A stretch of 7,949 nt of DNA, from the NCBI GenBank assembly GCA_019408975.1, contig DXVA01000199.1, positions 1-7,949 on the forward strand, in the 5' to 3' direction. Shown here piece after piece: positions 5,760 through 7,949 of the stretch (position 1 is the first letter of the stretch; every line of letters starts with the position of its first letter). The DNA comes from Lentisphaeria bacterium (GTDB lineage Bacteria; Verrucomicrobiota; Lentisphaeria; Victivallales; UBA1829). The notes beneath the pieces were generated by a model. The model did not search any database. It saw only the letters and a list, made by a program, of their open reading frames with translations, and had not been told where the DNA came from. The position numbers and the translations under genes were made by a program.

Positions 5760-6614
5760 ATGAGAACGCACGCAATGGGTGAAATGACCGTCAAGGAGAT
5801 ACGCGAGTATCTCAAAACCAATCAGACCATCATCCTGCCTTACGGAGTCGTCGAACAGCACGGGTATCATCTGCCGTTGAGCATGGATATCCACAATGCG
5901 GAGGTTCCCTCGTATGCACTGGCGGAAAAGCTCGGCTGCATCGTCGCGCCGCCGCTCAACTACTGTTTCTCCGGCGGGCAGCTCCCCGGCACGATCAATG
6001 TGCGCCCGACCACTTTCTGCGCCATGGTATGCGACATCGTGGAATCGCTGGCGAATCAGGGCTTCCTGAACATCCTGATTTTCCCCGGACACGGCGGAAC
6101 CGAGAGCCTTGACCAGCTCAGAGAATCTCTCCGCATCCTGAAATGGCTGAATCCGGCACTGGAAAAGGTCATGATCATGATTCTCCGCCGAGGTGAATTC
6201 TGGCAGCGCCCGAAGGAACCGGGCATGACCGGAAGCGACTTCCACGCCGGCGACGCGGAAACCTCGCTGATGCTGGCATACCGCCGGAATCTGGTTCAGC
6301 TTGACCAGCTCGAACTTGACGAAAAAGAACTCGCGGAAAGAATGCGCCATGATCAGGACGCCTACCAGATCTGCACGACGCTCAGCGGAAAGCCGCAGGA
6401 GATCGCGACGACCCGTCAACGCCCGGAAATCAAAGTCGGCGTCATGGGATACCCGGAATACGCCACGGCGGAACGCGGCGTCGAAAATCTGGAAAAGTCA
6501 ATCACCCCGATGGCGGAGATGCTGAAACAGGCGATTGCGGAGGCGGAAGAAAACCGAAAAAGCGGAAAACGCATCGAGGTGAAATCACCGGTTCTCGGCA
6601 GAAACGGAAAGTAA
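5760..6614 (+). CDS. Creatininase-superfamily amidohydrolase
   Basis: This 284-residue cytoplasmic protein is close to the usual length of the creatinine amidohydrolase family. Visible motifs are LPYGVVEQHGYHLPLSMD (26-43) with likely metal ligands E32, H34 and D43, PGHGGTE (109-115) with H111, and HAGDAETS (162-169) with E167. The common NGHGGN motif reads PGHGGT here, so both Asn residues are replaced. Family members hydrolyse cyclic amides or related ring substrates (creatinine, formamidopyrimidines), and some are reported in sugar or inositol catabolism. The neighbouring sugar-type regulators favour a carbohydrate-derived substrate over creatinine, but this is inference. The C-terminal tail (about 258-284) is charged and probably flexible. 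Start: AAAAGGAG at 5743-5750, nine bases before the ATG; an ATG at 5775 is an alternative. It is translationally close to the GntR gene, and no clear terminator follows. Confidence 0.88.
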   Translation: MRTHAMGEMTVKEIREYLKTNQTIILPYGVVEQHGYHLPLSMDIHNAEVPSYALAEKLGCIVAPPLNYCFSGGQLPGTINVRPTTFCAMVCDIVESLANQGFLNILIFPGHGGTESLDQLRESLRILKWLNPALEKVMIMILRRGEFWQRPKEPGMTGSDFHAGDAETSLMLAYRRNLVQLDQLELDEKELAERMRHDQDAYQICTTLSGKPQEIATTRQRPEIKVGVMGYPEYATAERGVENLEKSITPMAEMLKQAIAEAEENRKSGKRIEVKSPVLGRNGK

Positions 6615-6846
6615 GCCGGTGAAGTGTCTCCCGATTCCCGGTCCGTCTTTCGGGATGCGCCTGCATTCGTCACTGACCGACAACGGGGAAATGGACGCCC
6701 CCGATGCAAAGCTTACGGGATATCGGGAGATTTCGCCTGCGGCAGCCAACATTTCGCAGAACCGGAGCAGGACTGGGGGTTCCTGCACGGAACGGTTCTT
6801 CGATGCGGACATCACGCTGTCAAACCAGTTTTTGAGTATCTGGGTT
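6615..6846. other. Intergenic region between convergent genes
   Basis: The stretch separates the plus-strand creatininase gene from the minus-strand LacI gene. I find no T-tailed hairpin on either strand, no RNA gene and no ribosome binding site. The frame of the creatininase gene stays open past its stop, to 6866, ending in a segment reading GFLHGTVLRCGHHAVKPVFE. Another plus-strand frame and one minus-strand frame are also open. This could be a decayed gene fragment or simply chance in fairly GC-rich DNA. No family is recognised. Confidence 0.4.
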
Positions 6847-7854
6847 TCAGCATGAACCCCGGATGACGAGCTCCTGATGAAGTTTCAGGTTCCTGACCGG
6901 ACCGGTTTCCACTTTTTTCAAACGCTTTTCCAGCAAATCCCAGACAAGCTGCGCAAAATAACCGTTGTCGAAACCGATGGAAGTCAGCGGCGGGTCAAAA
7001 TACTCACCGATCGTGATGTTGTCGATGCCGGCGACCGCGCAGTCTCCCGGAACCCGCCATCCCTGCTTTTTCAAGGTGGAGATGATACCGATGGCACCGA
7101 GGTCGTTGGGAGCGATGATTGCCTGCGGCGGCCTGCCGCGTTCCTGTAAATATTGAGCCATGAACACGGCGGCATTCTTCAAGCGGTTGCTTGGCTCCTC
7201 ACGAATCAGAATCCCGTCTTTCAGCCCGTGGTCGTTCATCGCCTGAAGATACCCTTGAATCCGTGTGGAAAGGATATCGGCGCCGAAGAATGCGATCTCC
7301 CTGTAACCTCTGCCGATCAGATGCTCGGTCAGGCGGTAGGCGCTGTCGAAGAAATCGATCTCCACACAGTCCGCCAGTTCAGTCTGCGGAGTCCCGAAAA
7401 GCACTGCCGGGATATCATTCCGGCGGCACTCCTGAAGAATTTTTCCAAGCGGCTGTTCTCCGGGAATGCCCCAGATGTAGCCGATGATCAAGCCGTCCAC
7501 CCGGCGCGCCAGCAGATCCTCCAGCATACTGATGTTCCTGGTCTGCCACTCGGTATGTTCAAGCGAAGTGACCAGCAGACGGTAGCCGCTCCGGGCAGCC
7601 AGACCGCGGAGCCGTTCGCAGAATTCCATCCGGACCGGATTATCGGTTTCCGTAACGGCAACGCCGATCGTATTGGTCTGGCGCAGCACCAGACTGCGGG
7701 CATTCAGGTTGGGGCGATATCCCAGAGCTTCGGCAGCCGCCTTGATCCGTTCCCTTGTTTTGAGTTTGATCTCCGGCTTGTCCTTCAAAGCCAGAGACAC
7801 GGTATTCACCGACACTCCGACCAGTGCCGCAACATCCTTCAATGTGACCGCCAT
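6847..7854 (-). CDS. LacI-family transcriptional regulator
   Basis: This is a 335-residue repressor of standard LacI-family length. Residues 4-23 (TLKDVAALVGVSVNTVSLAL) form the helix-turn-helix, and ALGYRPNLNARSL (43-55) runs through the end of the DNA-binding domain and the hinge helix. Residues about 61-335 are the periplasmic-binding-type sensor: NTIGVAV at its start, RRVDGLIIG (117-125), DIPAVLFG (147-154), LIGRGYREIAFFG (179-191), PPQAIIAPND (242-251), VPGDCAVAGIDN (268-279) and PPLTSIGFDN (288-297). The ligand is probably a sugar or nucleoside, not determinable here. Start: GGAGGA (plus-strand 7861-7866), six bases ahead of the ATG. It runs convergent to the GntR-creatininase operon and away from the right edge of the window, so its target may lie beyond 7949 or be the operons to its left. 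Confidence 0.94.
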   Translation of the reverse strand: MAVTLKDVAALVGVSVNTVSLALKDKPEIKLKTRERIKAAAEALGYRPNLNARSLVLRQTNTIGVAVTETDNPVRMEFCERLRGLAARSGYRLLVTSLEHTEWQTRNISMLEDLLARRVDGLIIGYIWGIPGEQPLGKILQECRRNDIPAVLFGTPQTELADCVEIDFFDSAYRLTEHLIGRGYREIAFFGADILSTRIQGYLQAMNDHGLKDGILIREEPSNRLKNAAVFMAQYLQERGRPPQAIIAPNDLGAIGIISTLKKQGWRVPGDCAVAGIDNITIGEYFDPPLTSIGFDNGYFAQLVWDLLEKRLKKVETGPVRNLKLHQELVIRGSC

Positions 7855-7892
7855 ACACCATCCTCCGTTCCCTGTTCGGCAATACTGCTGTA

Positions 7893-7920
7893 AATATAAT
7901 TACATGATCGTTAATATCAA
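7893..7920 (-). promoter_or_regulatory. Putative promoter of the LacI-family gene
   Basis: On the minus strand, TTGATA (plus 7915-7920) and TATATT (plus 7893-7898) are separated by 16 bp, which gives a plausible -35/-10 pair. Transcription would start near 7886, about 30 bp before the start codon at 7854. The region is AT-rich compared with the genes around it. No clear operator is seen. Confidence 0.5.
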
Positions 7921-7949
7921 TAGAAAATTCTGAAAAATCAAAAAAATAT

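Noticed and set aside
6843..6861. Hairpin GGGTT/AACCC at the end of the LacI gene as a terminator
   Set aside because: The stem is only 5 bp, overlaps the stop codon and lacks a T-tract on either strand.
7867..7877. GTTCCCTGTTC shared with the pseudopilin leader (213-223)
   Set aside because: An 11-bp match between low-complexity pyrimidine-rich stretches is weak evidence of relation. None of the octamers or the hairpin occurs near the LacI gene.

Overview
The window most likely comes from a member of the Lentisphaerota (Victivallis-like, order Victivallales). The evidence is a pseudopilin with the FTLIELL N-terminus and an H-X9-DG-like tail motif, a LamG protein, a DUF4838 protein, a creatininase-family protein, and GntR and LacI regulators. 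This combination is typical of the glycan-degradation loci that are abundant in that phylum. Base composition looks close to balanced, and standard AAGGAG-type ribosome binding sites precede most genes. The organism assignment is inferred from gene content, not from a marker gene.

Positions 1-242 are a repeat-rich leader. It holds a truncated first copy of a pseudopilin start (from 18), five tandem 8-bp units (150-189), a pyrimidine-rich stretch, and a second copy of the first 55 bp (226-280). Each copy carries a near-perfect hairpin over the putative GTG start codon. The intact pseudopilin gene begins at the second copy (243-971). It is followed 20 bp later by a secreted LamG-domain protein (992-2017) and 12 bp after that by a secreted DUF4838 protein with a CBM9-like C-terminus (2030-4501). 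These three genes look like one operon closed by a strong intrinsic terminator (4526-4565). They probably form an exported module for binding and processing a polysaccharide or glycoconjugate.

The second unit starts with a promoter at 4650-4679 that overlaps an inverted repeat. It drives a GntR-type regulator with a LacI-like sensor domain (4704-5741) and a creatininase-superfamily amidohydrolase (5760-6614), 18 bp apart. The regulator probably controls its own operon and perhaps the upstream one.

After 232 bp without a recognisable gene comes a LacI-family regulator on the minus strand (6847-7854), with its promoter at 7893-7920. The two regulators bracket the creatininase gene and suggest a sugar-responsive locus. 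The substrate cannot be read from the sequence. The most unusual element is the repeated, hairpin-bearing pseudopilin leader at the left edge.
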